Assembly (NCBI GenBank): GCA_030263455.1
Contig: SZOZ01000001.1
Span: 1 to 64,000 of the forward strand
Source of the DNA: Synechococcales cyanobacterium CNB
GTDB lineage: Bacteria; Planctomycetota; Phycisphaerae; Phycisphaerales; UBA1924
Direction: 5' to 3'
DNA length: 64,000 nt
Notes under the pieces: generated by a model
The model's database searches: none
What the model was told of the DNA's origin: nothing
What the model saw: the letters and a program-made list of their open reading frames with translations, nothing else
Program-made: the position numbers and the translations under genes
In this document: in pieces, positions 1 to 8,579 of the stretch
How positions within the stretch are numbered: position 1 is the first letter of the stretch
How the letters are laid out: every line of letters starts with the position of its first letter

Positions 1-90
1 AACTCCTCGGAAGGCGTGCTGAACTCCTCATCACGGCCCCCGGACTCCTCAGCCGGCGTGCCGGACGCCCCGGGTGGGGCCGGTAACTCC
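1..90 (-). repeat. 21-bp-periodic repeat element, copy A (truncated at window edge)
   Basis: The block ACTCCTC recurs at 2, 23 and 44, exactly 21 bp apart. The whole stretch aligns without gaps to 12659-12748 (constant offset 12658), including 19 identical bases at 21-39 and 11 at 80-90. Read on the minus strand in one frame it gives a seven-residue period, EESGGRD-EEFSTPS-EE, preceded by ELP; copy B gives EESKGRD-EEFMTAL-EEFMRRL preceded by ELP. No start codon or ribosome-binding site is visible, so coding status is open. The element continues to the left beyond the window. Confidence 0.75.
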
Positions 91-461
91 GCGCCACGCG
101 CCGCGCAACTCCCGTCGAGCGTCCGCGAACGCGCGGGGCAGCCAACCGGCCAAAGCGCCGAAGGGGTGGGGGTCTGGACCCCCCCTGTCCCCGCGCCGCG
201 GCATCCCCTCCTCCACGTTCGATCCGCTCCCCGGCCTCCGCGTTCATTCCTCTTTCGCGCCCTTCACGTCCTTTGCCTTCCGGCTTGCAGGCCGCGCGGC
301 AGGGGCCTGACCGGCCGCTCTCCGGGTTGGTTGATGGTCCGGCGGGGGTGCTCTATCCTCTGCGTCCCGCGGGCGGGGGTGGGCGATGTTCGCCCGTCGC
401 CGCTCGATGGGGCCGCGGTGCGCCGGCGGCGAGAGCGAGCGTGCGCTGTCGGGACGGGGCC
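91..461. other. non-coding leader upstream of nuoJ
   Basis: Open frames cross this stretch, but their translations are Arg/Pro/Gly-rich and look like GC-driven shadows, including the in-frame extension of nuoJ. A 13-bp string at 233-245 (GGCCTCCGCGTTC) is repeated at 12840-12852, so the similarity between this region and the intergenic patch near 12.7 kb extends in a patchy way past the repeat itself. The promoter of the nuoJ-N operon is expected here, but no convincing -35/-10 pair was found. Confidence 0.4.
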
Positions 462-1388
462 TTGGACGCGGTCATCAACCCCTACCTTCTGTACGTCGGG
501 CTGGCTCTCGGGGGGCTGGGCGTCTGCATGGCGCTGCCGCGCCGGCGGATCAGCCCGCAGGTGCTCGGGGCGGTGCTGGCGGGGCTGGGCCTGGGCCTGG
601 TGCTGCTGGGGCTGGGGCTGCGGTCGGAGCGGCTGCCGAACTACAACTTCTACATCTTCGCGGCGATCGCGCTGGGGGCCGCGCTGCGGGTCATCACCCA
701 CCCGAGGCCGGTCTACGCCGCGCTCTACTTCATCCTGACGATCCTGGCGTCGTGCGGGCTGTACCTGGTGCTGGCGGCGGAGTTCATGGCGTTCGCGCTG
801 GTCATCATCTACGCGGGCGCGATCCTGATCACGTACCTGTTCGTCATCATGCTGGCGACCCAGGCCCCGAGCGAGGGCGAACTCGAGGCGCTGGCCGAGT
901 ATGACGCCGAGGCGCGCTCGCCCGCGGCGGCGACCGTGGCGAGCTTCGCGCTGCTGGCGGTGCTGACGACGATGCTCTTCAGCGGCGCGGACGGCCTGGA
1001 GCCGCGCGACGGCGCGGGGCTGGACGCGCCGATCGAGATGATGCCCCGGCGGGCGGAGCGGTCGCTGCGCGAGGCGGGGGCGATCGGGGCGGGGGACGAG
1101 GTGGTCGGGGTTGACGCGGCGGCGTGGACGGCCACGCTGCGCAGCGGCGAGGAGGTCGCGCTGCCGGAGTCGGCGCGGCTGACGAACGTCGAGCGGATCG
1201 GGCACGACCTGCTGGCCGAGCACCCCGGGTCCATCGAGATCGCGGGCGTGATCCTGCTCATGGCGATGCTCGGGGCGACGGTGCTCAGCCGGCGGCAGGT
1301 GGAGCTGGAGGACGAGGCCAAGCGCCGGCAGGCGGAGCGGCTGGCGGCGGCCGGGACGGTCTTCGCGGACCGAGAGGTGTCGCCGTGA
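462..1388 (+). CDS. nuoJ: NADH-quinone oxidoreductase subunit J
   Basis: Membrane subunit of respiratory complex I (NDH-1), part of the proton-pumping arm. The N-terminal half (about residues 1-130) has the NuoJ pattern of closely packed membrane helices with a conserved segment around EFMAFALVIIYAGAILITY. The C-terminal half carries a longer, partly polar stretch before a last helix near residues 255-280. The chosen TTG at 462 follows GGGACGGGG; GTG 441 and ATG 528 are in-frame alternatives, and the frame stays open back to 273 with an unlikely Arg/Pro-rich extension. Its stop overlaps the nuoK start by four bases. The 308 aa length is longer than typical NuoJ (about 180-220). The subunit call is secure, the exact start is not. 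Confidence 0.9.
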   Translation: MDAVINPYLLYVGLALGGLGVCMALPRRRISPQVLGAVLAGLGLGLVLLGLGLRSERLPNYNFYIFAAIALGAALRVITHPRPVYAALYFILTILASCGLYLVLAAEFMAFALVIIYAGAILITYLFVIMLATQAPSEGELEALAEYDAEARSPAAATVASFALLAVLTTMLFSGADGLEPRDGAGLDAPIEMMPRRAERSLREAGAIGAGDEVVGVDAAAWTATLRSGEEVALPESARLTNVERIGHDLLAEHPGSIEIAGVILLMAMLGATVLSRRQVELEDEAKRRQAERLAAAGTVFADREVSP

Positions 1389-1738
1389 GCGGGTCGTGGA
1401 CGATCGCGCAGGCGTCGCTGCCCGCGCCGATGGACGGCGTGACGCTGGCGCACTACCTCGCGGTGTCGGCGGCCATGTTCGCCATCGGGCTGGTCGGGTT
1501 CCTCACGCGGCGGAACCTGATCATCATGTTCCTGTGCACGGAACTGATGTTCCAGGCGGCGGGGATCGCGCTGATCGCGTTCAGCCGCTTCCACCTGCAC
1601 ATGACCGGGCAGACGTTCGTGATCTTCGTGCTCACGGTGGCGGCGGCCGAGGCCGCGCTGGCGCTGGCGCTCGTGGTGCTGCTGTACCGGCGCAAGGACT
1701 CGCTGAGCGCGGACGAGTGGGCGGAGATGAAGGGGTAG
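1385..1738 (+). CDS. nuoK: NADH-quinone oxidoreductase subunit K
   Basis: Small membrane subunit of complex I (117 aa; the family is about 100 aa). Three helices are visible, with the typical segment RRNLIIMFLCTELMFQAAGI, where the buried Glu in helix 2 corresponds to the conserved proton-pathway carboxylate, and a second Glu in VAAAEAALALALVVLLYRR. It starts with GTG inside the nuoJ stop (GTGA overlap), implying translational coupling. The N-terminal 15-20 residues before the first helix are longer than usual for NuoK. Confidence 0.95.
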   Translation: MSGSWTIAQASLPAPMDGVTLAHYLAVSAAMFAIGLVGFLTRRNLIIMFLCTELMFQAAGIALIAFSRFHLHMTGQTFVIFVLTVAAAEAALALALVVLLYRRKDSLSADEWAEMKG

Positions 1739-1754
1739 GGCTCGAGGGTAGGAG

Positions 1755-1771
1755 GGGGCCTCAAAGGCCCC
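1755..1771 (+). other. intra-operon hairpin between nuoK and nuoL
   Basis: A perfect 6-bp stem GGGGCC/GGCCCC with a TCAAA loop sits in the 58-bp gap between nuoK and nuoL, the only sizeable spacer in this operon apart from the 25 bp before nuoM. There is no T tract, so it is not a classical terminator. It could be an mRNA stability or attenuation element; that role is inferred only. Confidence 0.4.
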
Positions 1772-1796
1772 GCCCCAGTAGGGTGAGGAGCGTCGA

Positions 1797-4004
1797 GTGG
1801 TTGGCGCATGGGCGGAGATGACGGGCCTGGTCGGGGCCGCCGCGGCGGCGGGCGGCGATGGCGCGCCCGCGGCGGGGACGGTCGCCGGCCCGTGGTGGGT
1901 GGTGCTGATCCCGCTGCTGCCGATGGCGGGCGTCGTGCTGACGCTGGTGTGCGCGATCTTCGACGTGCGGACGAAGGCGCCGGCGTGGATGTCGGTCGGG
2001 TGCCTGGCGGCGTCGTTCGGGCTGGCGGCGCTGGCGTATCTCGAGCTGGCGGGCGGGCCGACGGCGGTGACGGTCGGGTTCCGCTGGATCGACGTGGCGT
2101 GGGGCGAGGGGCCGGGGCAGCGGCTGAGCGCGGACTTCGCGTTCGCGTTCGACGGGCTGACGTGCCTGTGGATGCTGTTCGTGACGGGGCTGGCGACGCT
2201 GATCGCGCTCTACGCGAGCGAGTACATGAGCCACGACGCGGGGGTCGGCTACTGCCGGTTCTTCGCGGCGTTCAACCTGTTCGTGTTCTCGATGGCGTGC
2301 CTCGTGATGGCGGACAACCTGCTGCTGCTCTTCCTGGGGTGGGAGGGCGTGGGGCTGTGCTCGTACCTGCTGATCGGGTACTTCTACAAGAAGCCGTCGG
2401 CGGTGGCGGCGGCGAAGAAGGCGTTCATCATGAACCGCATCGGCGACCTCGGGTTGCTGATGGGGATGCTGCTGACGTTCGTGCAGTTCGGGACGCTGAA
2501 GTACGCGGAGTTGTGGCCGCTGGTGGAGCCGTTCGTGGCGGCGGTGCGGGCGGGCCACGCGGACGAGGTTCCGTTCCTGGTGGGGCTGATCCCGGTGCTG
2601 TTCATGGTCGGGGCGTTCGGGAAGAGCGCGCAGCTGCCGCTCTACGTCTGGTTGCCGGACGCGATGGAGGGTCCGACGCCGGTGAGCGCGCTGATCCACG
2701 CGGCGACGATGGTGACGGCGGGCGTGTACCTGGTGGCGCGGACGTACCCGCTCTTCCTGGTGAGCGAGTGGGCGCTGCCGGTGGTGGCGTGGGTGGGCGC
2801 GCTGACCGCGCTGCTGGCCGCGACGATCGGGATGGCCCAGTTCGACATCAAGCGGATCATGGCGTACTCGACCGTGAGCCAGCTGGGGTACATGTTCTGC
2901 GGCATGGCGCTGCTGACGAGCGTGGGCGGGGCGTTCCACGTCTTCACGCACGCCTTCTTCAAGGCGACGCTCTTCCTGTGCTGCGGCGCGGTCATGCACG
3001 GGTTCGCGGGGCAGCTGGACCTGCGCCGGCTGAGCGGCGTGGGGCTGATGCCGGGGTGGCGGATCGTGGGGCTGGCGATGCTGGTCGGGTGCCTGAACCT
3101 CGCAGGGTTCCCCTTCACGGCGGGGTTCTTCAGCAAGGACATGATCCTGGCCGAGGCGTTCGTGACGGCCGGGCCGGGGTACCGGGCGATCGGGTGGATC
3201 CTGCTGCTGACGGCGGGGCTGACGGCGTACTACACCTTCCGCGTGTTCTTCCGGGTGTTCGTCGGGCCGGTGGAGTACGAGCCGGGGGACGAGCACCACG
3301 CCGACCATCACGACGGTCACGATGAGCACCATGGCCAGGGGGAGCCTGGGAGCGCGCACGCGGAGCACGGCAGCGGGTTCCATCCGCACGCGCCGGGGTG
3401 GGCGATCAATCTCGTGCTCGCGCTGCTGGCCGTCGGGTCGCTCGCGGCGGCGGGGGCGTACTTCGTGCACTCGGAGCAGCACGGGTGGGTGGGGAACCTG
3501 CTGCACGGCTCGCCCGCGGAGCCGACACACTCGGCGGCGTTCGTGGCTGCGCACGGGCAGGTCGAGGGGGACGCGGAGGCGCACGGTTCGTTCTTCGGGC
3601 TGGACCCGCACAAGGCGATGTACTTCGTGTCGTCGGCGATCGGGCTGGTCGGGATCGGCGTGGCGTTCGTGCTGCACTACGCCGGGCGCACGTCGTCGGC
3701 TCGGAGCCGGGCGGATGGGCTGTTGCCGAAGGTCGGGCCGGTGGCGAAGTGGGCGCAGGGCAAGTGGTACGTGGACGAGCTGTACGACGCGGTGATCGTC
3801 AAGCCGCTGTGGGTGCTCTCGCACATGCTGCACATGATCGACAAGCTTGTGGTGGACGGGCTGGTGAACGCGGCGGGCTGGCTGCCGCGGATGATCGGTC
3901 GGGCGGTGCGTCCGTCGCAGGGCGGCGTGCTGCACGGGTACGCGGTGCAGATGGCGGGGGGGATCGCGGTGGCGCTGCTGGTGGTGTGGCTGATGACGTT
4001 GTGA
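1797..4004 (+). CDS. nuoL: NADH-quinone oxidoreductase subunit L
   Basis: Largest antiporter-like membrane subunit of complex I, 735 aa, at the distal end of the membrane arm. It shows the hallmark segments of the family: the LGWEGVGLCSYLLIGYF helix with its key Glu, the broken-helix Lys region around AFGKSAQLPLYVWLPDAMEG, and GPTPVSALIHAATMVTAGVY with conserved His. The chosen GTG at 1797 lies six bases after GGGTGAGGAG; ATG 1818 is an alternative. Odd feature: about residues 498-535 form a loop very rich in His, Asp and Glu (3291-3400) that standard NuoL lacks at that density. The C-terminal lateral helix region is also present. Confidence 0.97.
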   Translation: MVGAWAEMTGLVGAAAAAGGDGAPAAGTVAGPWWVVLIPLLPMAGVVLTLVCAIFDVRTKAPAWMSVGCLAASFGLAALAYLELAGGPTAVTVGFRWIDVAWGEGPGQRLSADFAFAFDGLTCLWMLFVTGLATLIALYASEYMSHDAGVGYCRFFAAFNLFVFSMACLVMADNLLLLFLGWEGVGLCSYLLIGYFYKKPSAVAAAKKAFIMNRIGDLGLLMGMLLTFVQFGTLKYAELWPLVEPFVAAVRAGHADEVPFLVGLIPVLFMVGAFGKSAQLPLYVWLPDAMEGPTPVSALIHAATMVTAGVYLVARTYPLFLVSEWALPVVAWVGALTALLAATIGMAQFDIKRIMAYSTVSQLGYMFCGMALLTSVGGAFHVFTHAFFKATLFLCCGAVMHGFAGQLDLRRLSGVGLMPGWRIVGLAMLVGCLNLAGFPFTAGFFSKDMILAEAFVTAGPGYRAIGWILLLTAGLTAYYTFRVFFRVFVGPVEYEPGDEHHADHHDGHDEHHGQGEPGSAHAEHGSGFHPHAPGWAINLVLALLAVGSLAAAGAYFVHSEQHGWVGNLLHGSPAEPTHSAAFVAAHGQVEGDAEAHGSFFGLDPHKAMYFVSSAIGLVGIGVAFVLHYAGRTSSARSRADGLLPKVGPVAKWAQGKWYVDELYDAVIVKPLWVLSHMLHMIDKLVVDGLVNAAGWLPRMIGRAVRPSQGGVLHGYAVQMAGGIAVALLVVWLMTL

Positions 4005-4029
4005 GGGGAAGGACGGAGTCGTTGATCGC

Positions 4030-5682
4030 ATGATGCTCGCGCTGCTCATCATCCTGCCGCTGGCGTTCGCGCTGGTCGTGGTCGCGCGGCCCGCCGAGCA
4101 CGCGCGCTCGATCGCGCTGGTGGGGACGCTGGTCGCGCTGGCGGCGTGCGTTGCGGCGATGCGGGCGTTCGACTGGTCGCACGCGGCGGACACGGGGCAA
4201 CTGGGCGGGTCGGTGGCGTGGCTGCCCGCGCTGGGGCTGAACCTGTCCGTCGGAGTGGACTCGGTCGCCCTGCTGCTGATCGCGCTGACCGCGCTGCTCG
4301 GGCCGCTGTGCGTGCTGGGGTCGTGGACGGCGATCACGGAGCAGCGGCGGACGTTCTACGCGTGGCTGCTCGTCCTGCAGGCGGCGATGACGGGGGTGTT
4401 CGCTGCCCGCGACTTGGTGCTGTTCTATGTCTGCTTCGAGTTCACGCTGATCCCGATGTACGTGCTCATCAGCCTGTTCGGCTCGACGAACCGACGCGCG
4501 GCGGCGACCAAGTTCTTCCTGTACACCTTCACCGGCTCGCTGCTCACGCTCGCGGGGCTGCTGTACGTGGTGTGGTTCGTCGCCAGGCCGGAGCAGCACG
4601 GGGCGTGGACGTTCGACATCGGCGTGCTGACGGCGCACGCGCCGCGGATGAGCGGCGTGGCGCAGGGTTGGGTGCTGCTCGCGCTGCTGGCGGGGTTCGC
4701 GGTGAAGGTGCCGCTGTTCCCGGTGCATACCTGGCTGCCGCTGGCGCACACGGAGGCGCCGACAGCGGGCAGCGTGATCCTGGCGGGCGTGCTGCTGAAG
4801 CTGGGGACGTACGGCATCTACCGCTTCGCGCTGCCGATCGCGCCGGCGGCGGTGGTGGAGTACGCGCCGCTCATCGCCGGGCTGAGCGTGGTCGGGATCG
4901 TGTACGCGGGGCTGGTCTGCTGGGTGCAGACGGACGTGAAGAAGCTGGTCGCGTACTCGTCGGTGTCGCACCTGGGGTTCTGCGTGCTGGGGCTGGTCGC
5001 TCTGAACGGGGCGGGGCTGTCCGGTTCGGTGTTGTACATGCTGAACCACGGGCTGAGCACGGGCGCGCTGTTCCTGCTGGTGGGGATGATGTACGAGCGA
5101 TACCACACGCGGTCGATGCGCGAGCTGGGCGGGCTGGCGGCGAAGATGCCGGTGTGGGCGACGTTCATGGTGTTCTTCGCGATGGCGTCGGTCGGCCTGC
5201 CGGGGCTGAACGGGTTCGTGAGCGAGTTCCTGTGCATCATGGGCGCGTTCCAGGCGGACGACGGTTGGGGGCGCTTCGGCGACCTGCCGGGCGCGACGCC
5301 GGGGCGGCTCGGGCCGTGGTTCGGACTCGCGGCCGGGACGGGCGTCATCATCGCGGCGATGTACCTGCTCTACATGGTCGGGCGGATGTGCTTCGGGCCG
5401 CTGATCGAGCCGGGCGGGCACGGGGGCGCGCACGGGCACGGCGACGAGGATGCGCACGAGGGCGGGCTGCCGAAGGACCTGACGGGGCGAGAGATCGGCG
5501 CGCTGCTGCCGCTGGCGGCGTTGTGCCTCGCGCTGGGCGTGTACCCGTCGCCGCTGCTGGATTCGATCCGTGAGCCGGTGAACGCGACGGTGGCGCACGT
5601 GCTGGGCAACGCGGACGGTGGCGGTGGTGCGCCGGTTCGGCCGGCCGCGCCCGGGACGGTCCACGCGGAGGGCGGGCGATGA
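4030..5682 (+). CDS. nuoM: NADH-quinone oxidoreductase subunit M
   Basis: Antiporter-like membrane subunit of complex I, 550 aa. It shows the family landmarks: FYVCFEFTLIPMYVLISLFG with the conserved Glu of helix 5, KVPLFPVHTWLPLAHTEAPT, and GSVILAGVLLKLGTYGIYRF with the conserved Lys. The start follows nuoL by 25 bp and the stop overlaps the nuoN start by four bases. A short Gly/His-rich insert (GGHGGAHGHGDEDAHEG, around 5411-5463) precedes the last helices, parallel to the His-rich loop in nuoL. Confidence 0.97.
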   Translation: MMLALLIILPLAFALVVVARPAEHARSIALVGTLVALAACVAAMRAFDWSHAADTGQLGGSVAWLPALGLNLSVGVDSVALLLIALTALLGPLCVLGSWTAITEQRRTFYAWLLVLQAAMTGVFAARDLVLFYVCFEFTLIPMYVLISLFGSTNRRAAATKFFLYTFTGSLLTLAGLLYVVWFVARPEQHGAWTFDIGVLTAHAPRMSGVAQGWVLLALLAGFAVKVPLFPVHTWLPLAHTEAPTAGSVILAGVLLKLGTYGIYRFALPIAPAAVVEYAPLIAGLSVVGIVYAGLVCWVQTDVKKLVAYSSVSHLGFCVLGLVALNGAGLSGSVLYMLNHGLSTGALFLLVGMMYERYHTRSMRELGGLAAKMPVWATFMVFFAMASVGLPGLNGFVSEFLCIMGAFQADDGWGRFGDLPGATPGRLGPWFGLAAGTGVIIAAMYLLYMVGRMCFGPLIEPGGHGGAHGHGDEDAHEGGLPKDLTGREIGALLPLAALCLALGVYPSPLLDSIREPVNATVAHVLGNADGGGGAPVRPAAPGTVHAEGGR

Positions 5683-7280
5683 TGGAGAAGATCGCCATCC
5701 TGTGGCCCGAGATCGCGATGTTCGCGGGCACGTGCGTCGTGATGCTGGTCGGGCTTTCGCCCCGCGCCGAAGTCCGGCGGCAGACGGCGTTGCTCGCGGG
5801 CGTGACGCTGGCGGTCGCGGGGCTGCTGGCGGCGAACTCGCCGAGCGTGGGCGGGCCGCTGCCGGGGATGATGGGGTTCGTGAAGAGTCTGACGGCGGCG
5901 GTTGGGCTGATGCTGGTGCTGCTGCTGGCGGGGACGGTGGACCGGGCCGAGGAGAAGGCGATCGCGGAGGGACGAGCGGCGTTCAACCCGCTGCGCTCGA
6001 CGCGGGGCGAGTTCTATTCCTTCTTCCTGTTCAGCCTGACGGGCGTGATGCTGTGCGCCTCGGCAGGCGACCTGATCTGGCTCTTCCTTGCGCTCGAACT
6101 GACGAGCCTGCCGACGTACGTCATGGTCGCGATGAGCGGCAAGGGTGTGCGGCTGGGCGATCGGGCGGGCGAGGCGGGCGTCAAGTACTTCTTCCTCGGG
6201 GCGATGGGGGCGGCGGTGTTCCTGTACGGGTTCGCGCTGCTCTACGGCGCGACGGGCACGACGCGGTTCGGCGAGATGGCGGCGTTCTTCGCGGGCGAGG
6301 GCGTCGGTCCGATGGCGACGGCGGGGCTGCTGCTCGCGCTGGTGGGCGTGTCGTTCAAGATCGCGGCGGTGCCGATGCACTTCTACACGGCGGACGTCTA
6401 TCAGGGGGCCGCCGCGCCGGTGTCGGCGTTCCTGGCGTTCGCGCCGAAGACGGCGGGGTTCGTGTCGATCCTGCTCCTGGTGTCCGCGGTGGGCTGGCTG
6501 CCGACGGGCGGGCACGCGCCGGGGCTGCCGGGGTCGATCGACGCCGCGCTCTGGCTGATGGCCGCGCTGACGATGACGGTGGGGAATGTCCTGGCTCTGC
6601 TCCAGACGAGCGTGAAGCGGCTGCTGGCGTATTCGTCGATCGCGCACTCGGGGTACATGCTCGTGGGCGTGATCGCCGGGCCTGGCGACGGGTCGTTCAC
6701 GCAGAACGGCGTGTCCGCGGTGCTGTTCTACCTGCTGGCGTACGGCGTGACGAACCTGGGGGCGTTCGCGGTGCTGGCGTGCCTGGAGCGGGACGCAGAG
6801 AGCGGGGAGATCGATTCGGCGGCGGACCTGAAGGGGCTGTGCCGCACGAGGCCCGTGCTCGGGTGGACGATGGCGATCTGCCTGCTGAGCCTGCTCGGGT
6901 TCCCGCCGCTGCTCGGGTTCTTCGCGAAGGTGCCGCTGTTCACGTCGCTGCTTGGAGCGGGTCGGTACTGGCTGCTGGTGATCCTCGCACTGAACTCGGC
7001 GATCGCGGCGTACTACTACCTCGGGCTGGTGCGGGTGGTGATGCTGGACGAGCCGAGCGCGGAGTCGCGCTCGGTGCGGTCGTCGCCCTTCGCGTCAAGG
7101 CCCGTGGCGGCGGTGGCGTCGGCGGCGGCGGTTGTCGCGCTGGCCGTGCTCGGCAACGGGCTGATGGTGGCAAGCCAGGCGGCGGGGAAGTACGAGCGGC
7201 CTGCGGTGGGCGAGGGTCACGCTGCAAGGGCGGAAGCCCACGGCTCGGAGTTGGTCTCCGAGTCGGCGCCGGGGCGGTAG
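5679..7280 (+). CDS. nuoN: NADH-quinone oxidoreductase subunit N
   Basis: Third antiporter-like membrane subunit of complex I, 533 aa, last gene of the operon. Landmarks include LIWLFLALELTSLPTYVMVA with its conserved Glu, the segment FKIAAVPMHFYTADVYQGAA and VLALLQTSVKRLLAYSSIAH. The ATG overlaps the nuoM stop (ATGA). The gene ends nine bases before the stop of the convergent minus-strand gene, with no clear terminator hairpin between them. The C-terminal 40 residues are hydrophilic and His/Glu-rich. Confidence 0.97.
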   Translation: MMEKIAILWPEIAMFAGTCVVMLVGLSPRAEVRRQTALLAGVTLAVAGLLAANSPSVGGPLPGMMGFVKSLTAAVGLMLVLLLAGTVDRAEEKAIAEGRAAFNPLRSTRGEFYSFFLFSLTGVMLCASAGDLIWLFLALELTSLPTYVMVAMSGKGVRLGDRAGEAGVKYFFLGAMGAAVFLYGFALLYGATGTTRFGEMAAFFAGEGVGPMATAGLLLALVGVSFKIAAVPMHFYTADVYQGAAAPVSAFLAFAPKTAGFVSILLLVSAVGWLPTGGHAPGLPGSIDAALWLMAALTMTVGNVLALLQTSVKRLLAYSSIAHSGYMLVGVIAGPGDGSFTQNGVSAVLFYLLAYGVTNLGAFAVLACLERDAESGEIDSAADLKGLCRTRPVLGWTMAICLLSLLGFPPLLGFFAKVPLFTSLLGAGRYWLLVILALNSAIAAYYYLGLVRVVMLDEPSAESRSVRSSPFASRPVAAVASAAAVVALAVLGNGLMVASQAAGKYERPAVGEGHAARAEAHGSELVSESAPGR

Positions 7281-7289
7281 ATGACCCGT

Positions 7290-8558
7290 TCAGAGTTCGA
7301 CGGCGGCCCAGGCGCCGTTGGCGCGAGCAAGGGCGTGGACGCGGATGGTCGTGCCCACGAGGGCGCGTGCGGCGTGCGGCGTCGGCGTGAGGAGATGGAG
7401 GGGGGGGGCATCGGCTGCGCGAAGCGACGGCTCGGCCGCGCTGAGCAGCCTGGCGTGGGTCCGCGCCCACGCGGCGGCTGCGGTGAGGTCCGCGGCCGCG
7501 GTGGGGCAGGCGTCGGGCGTGTCGGCGCGGGCGAGCAGGTGCAGGCGGCCCGCGGCGTCCGCGGCGAGCTCGACGCGCTGCGTGACGGGACAGCGGGCCG
7601 AGAGCGGGCGGAGTTCGGGGAGGAGGGAGGCGAGCGCGTCGGTTGGCGCGGGCGTCGGGGGGGGCGGTGGGACTGAAGGGGAAGGAGAGCGAGGAGCCGT
7701 CACGGAGTGGCGGGGTTCGTGGCTCGGTGTATGGACGATCGCGAGCAGTGACTCGGGGGATTGGTCGGTCTGGCCGCGGTAGAGGCTGACCGTGTGGGCG
7801 GGGACCATGCGGGGGACGGGCTGCGCGAGTTCAGGGGGGAGGCCGAGGAAGGTCGTGGCGGCCTGGCGGATCTTGCGACCCGCGGCTGCGGCGGCGTCAG
7901 GGTTCGCGCCCAGGACGACCACGCGGAGTGCGGGCGGGTCGTCTGCCACGCCGACGATCGTCTCGGCGAGCGACTTGAGGGTGCGGTAGCACGCAGCGAC
8001 GGCGGCGTCGTCCGCGCCGGTCAGGAGCGTGAGCGTCGCGGGAGGGGCAGCCGCGAGCGATTCGGCGAGAGCGGGTTCGTTCGTTTCGTCAACTCGGATG
8101 AGCCATCGGCGTGCGATGGTCTTCGCGCGGTCGATCGCGTCGTTGAGGTTCGGGGATGGCACCCGCGGCGCATCGTCCGCGCCGACGATCTCAACGCTCA
8201 CCGTGCCGGAGTTGAGGCGGAGGAGGGCGACCGGTTCGTTGATCTCGGAGGCGCGGTGGCGGGCGTACTGCAGCACCCACGGAGAGGCAAGGACGGGCAG
8301 GTGGCCGAGGATCAGGGCTTCGACGTCGGGAGTGGGGGCATCGCTTCGTGAGGGGGGAGGAGATGCGGGGGGGGGAGAAGTGCGGGGCCTGCAAGATCCC
8401 GCCTCCTGGGGAGCGGGAAGCATGGGTTCCGGGGCGAGTTCGCCGTCGCCGAGGAAGAGGTCGGCGAGCGAGTCGCAGGCGTGATCGGTTGGGGTGGTGA
8501 TGAAGGGGATGGTGAGCGGGTCGAGCGAGGTTTCGTGTGATCCGTTGCGCGAGTCCAT
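7290..8558 (-). CDS. uncharacterised partner of the ParA-CBM48 protein
   Basis: A 422 aa protein with no family I can name with confidence. Residues 1-75 are low-complexity and Pro/Ser-rich; residues about 75-290 look folded; about 285-315 is a Pro-rich linker (SVPPPPPTPAPTD); and the C-terminal 110 residues form an Ala-rich domain. The segment LTLLTGADDAAVAACYRTLK followed by VVVLGANPDAAAAAGRKI and TTFLGLPPEL resembles the back half of MinD/FlhG-type ATPases, where a position-of-loading helix is followed by a strand ending in an Asn and a partner-modification region, but no P-loop is present. It starts 21 bp after the ParA-CBM48 stop, so the two are almost certainly co-transcribed and may work together. 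The MinD-like reading is inference only. Confidence 0.7.
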   Translation of the reverse strand: MDSRNGSHETSLDPLTIPFITTPTDHACDSLADLFLGDGELAPEPMLPAPQEAGSCRPRTSPPPASPPPSRSDAPTPDVEALILGHLPVLASPWVLQYARHRASEINEPVALLRLNSGTVSVEIVGADDAPRVPSPNLNDAIDRAKTIARRWLIRVDETNEPALAESLAAAPPATLTLLTGADDAAVAACYRTLKSLAETIVGVADDPPALRVVVLGANPDAAAAAGRKIRQAATTFLGLPPELAQPVPRMVPAHTVSLYRGQTDQSPESLLAIVHTPSHEPRHSVTAPRSPSPSVPPPPPTPAPTDALASLLPELRPLSARCPVTQRVELAADAAGRLHLLARADTPDACPTAAADLTAAAAWARTHARLLSAAEPSLRAADAPPLHLLTPTPHAARALVGTTIRVHALARANGAWAAVEL

Positions 8559-8579
8559 GGTTTCGGGCCTCGGTTCGTC

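Noticed and set aside
1761-4337. Minus-strand open frame of about 860 codons antisense to nuoL
   Set aside because: Composition (His, Arg, Gln, Pro) is that of a shadow frame; nuoL on the plus strand is unambiguous.
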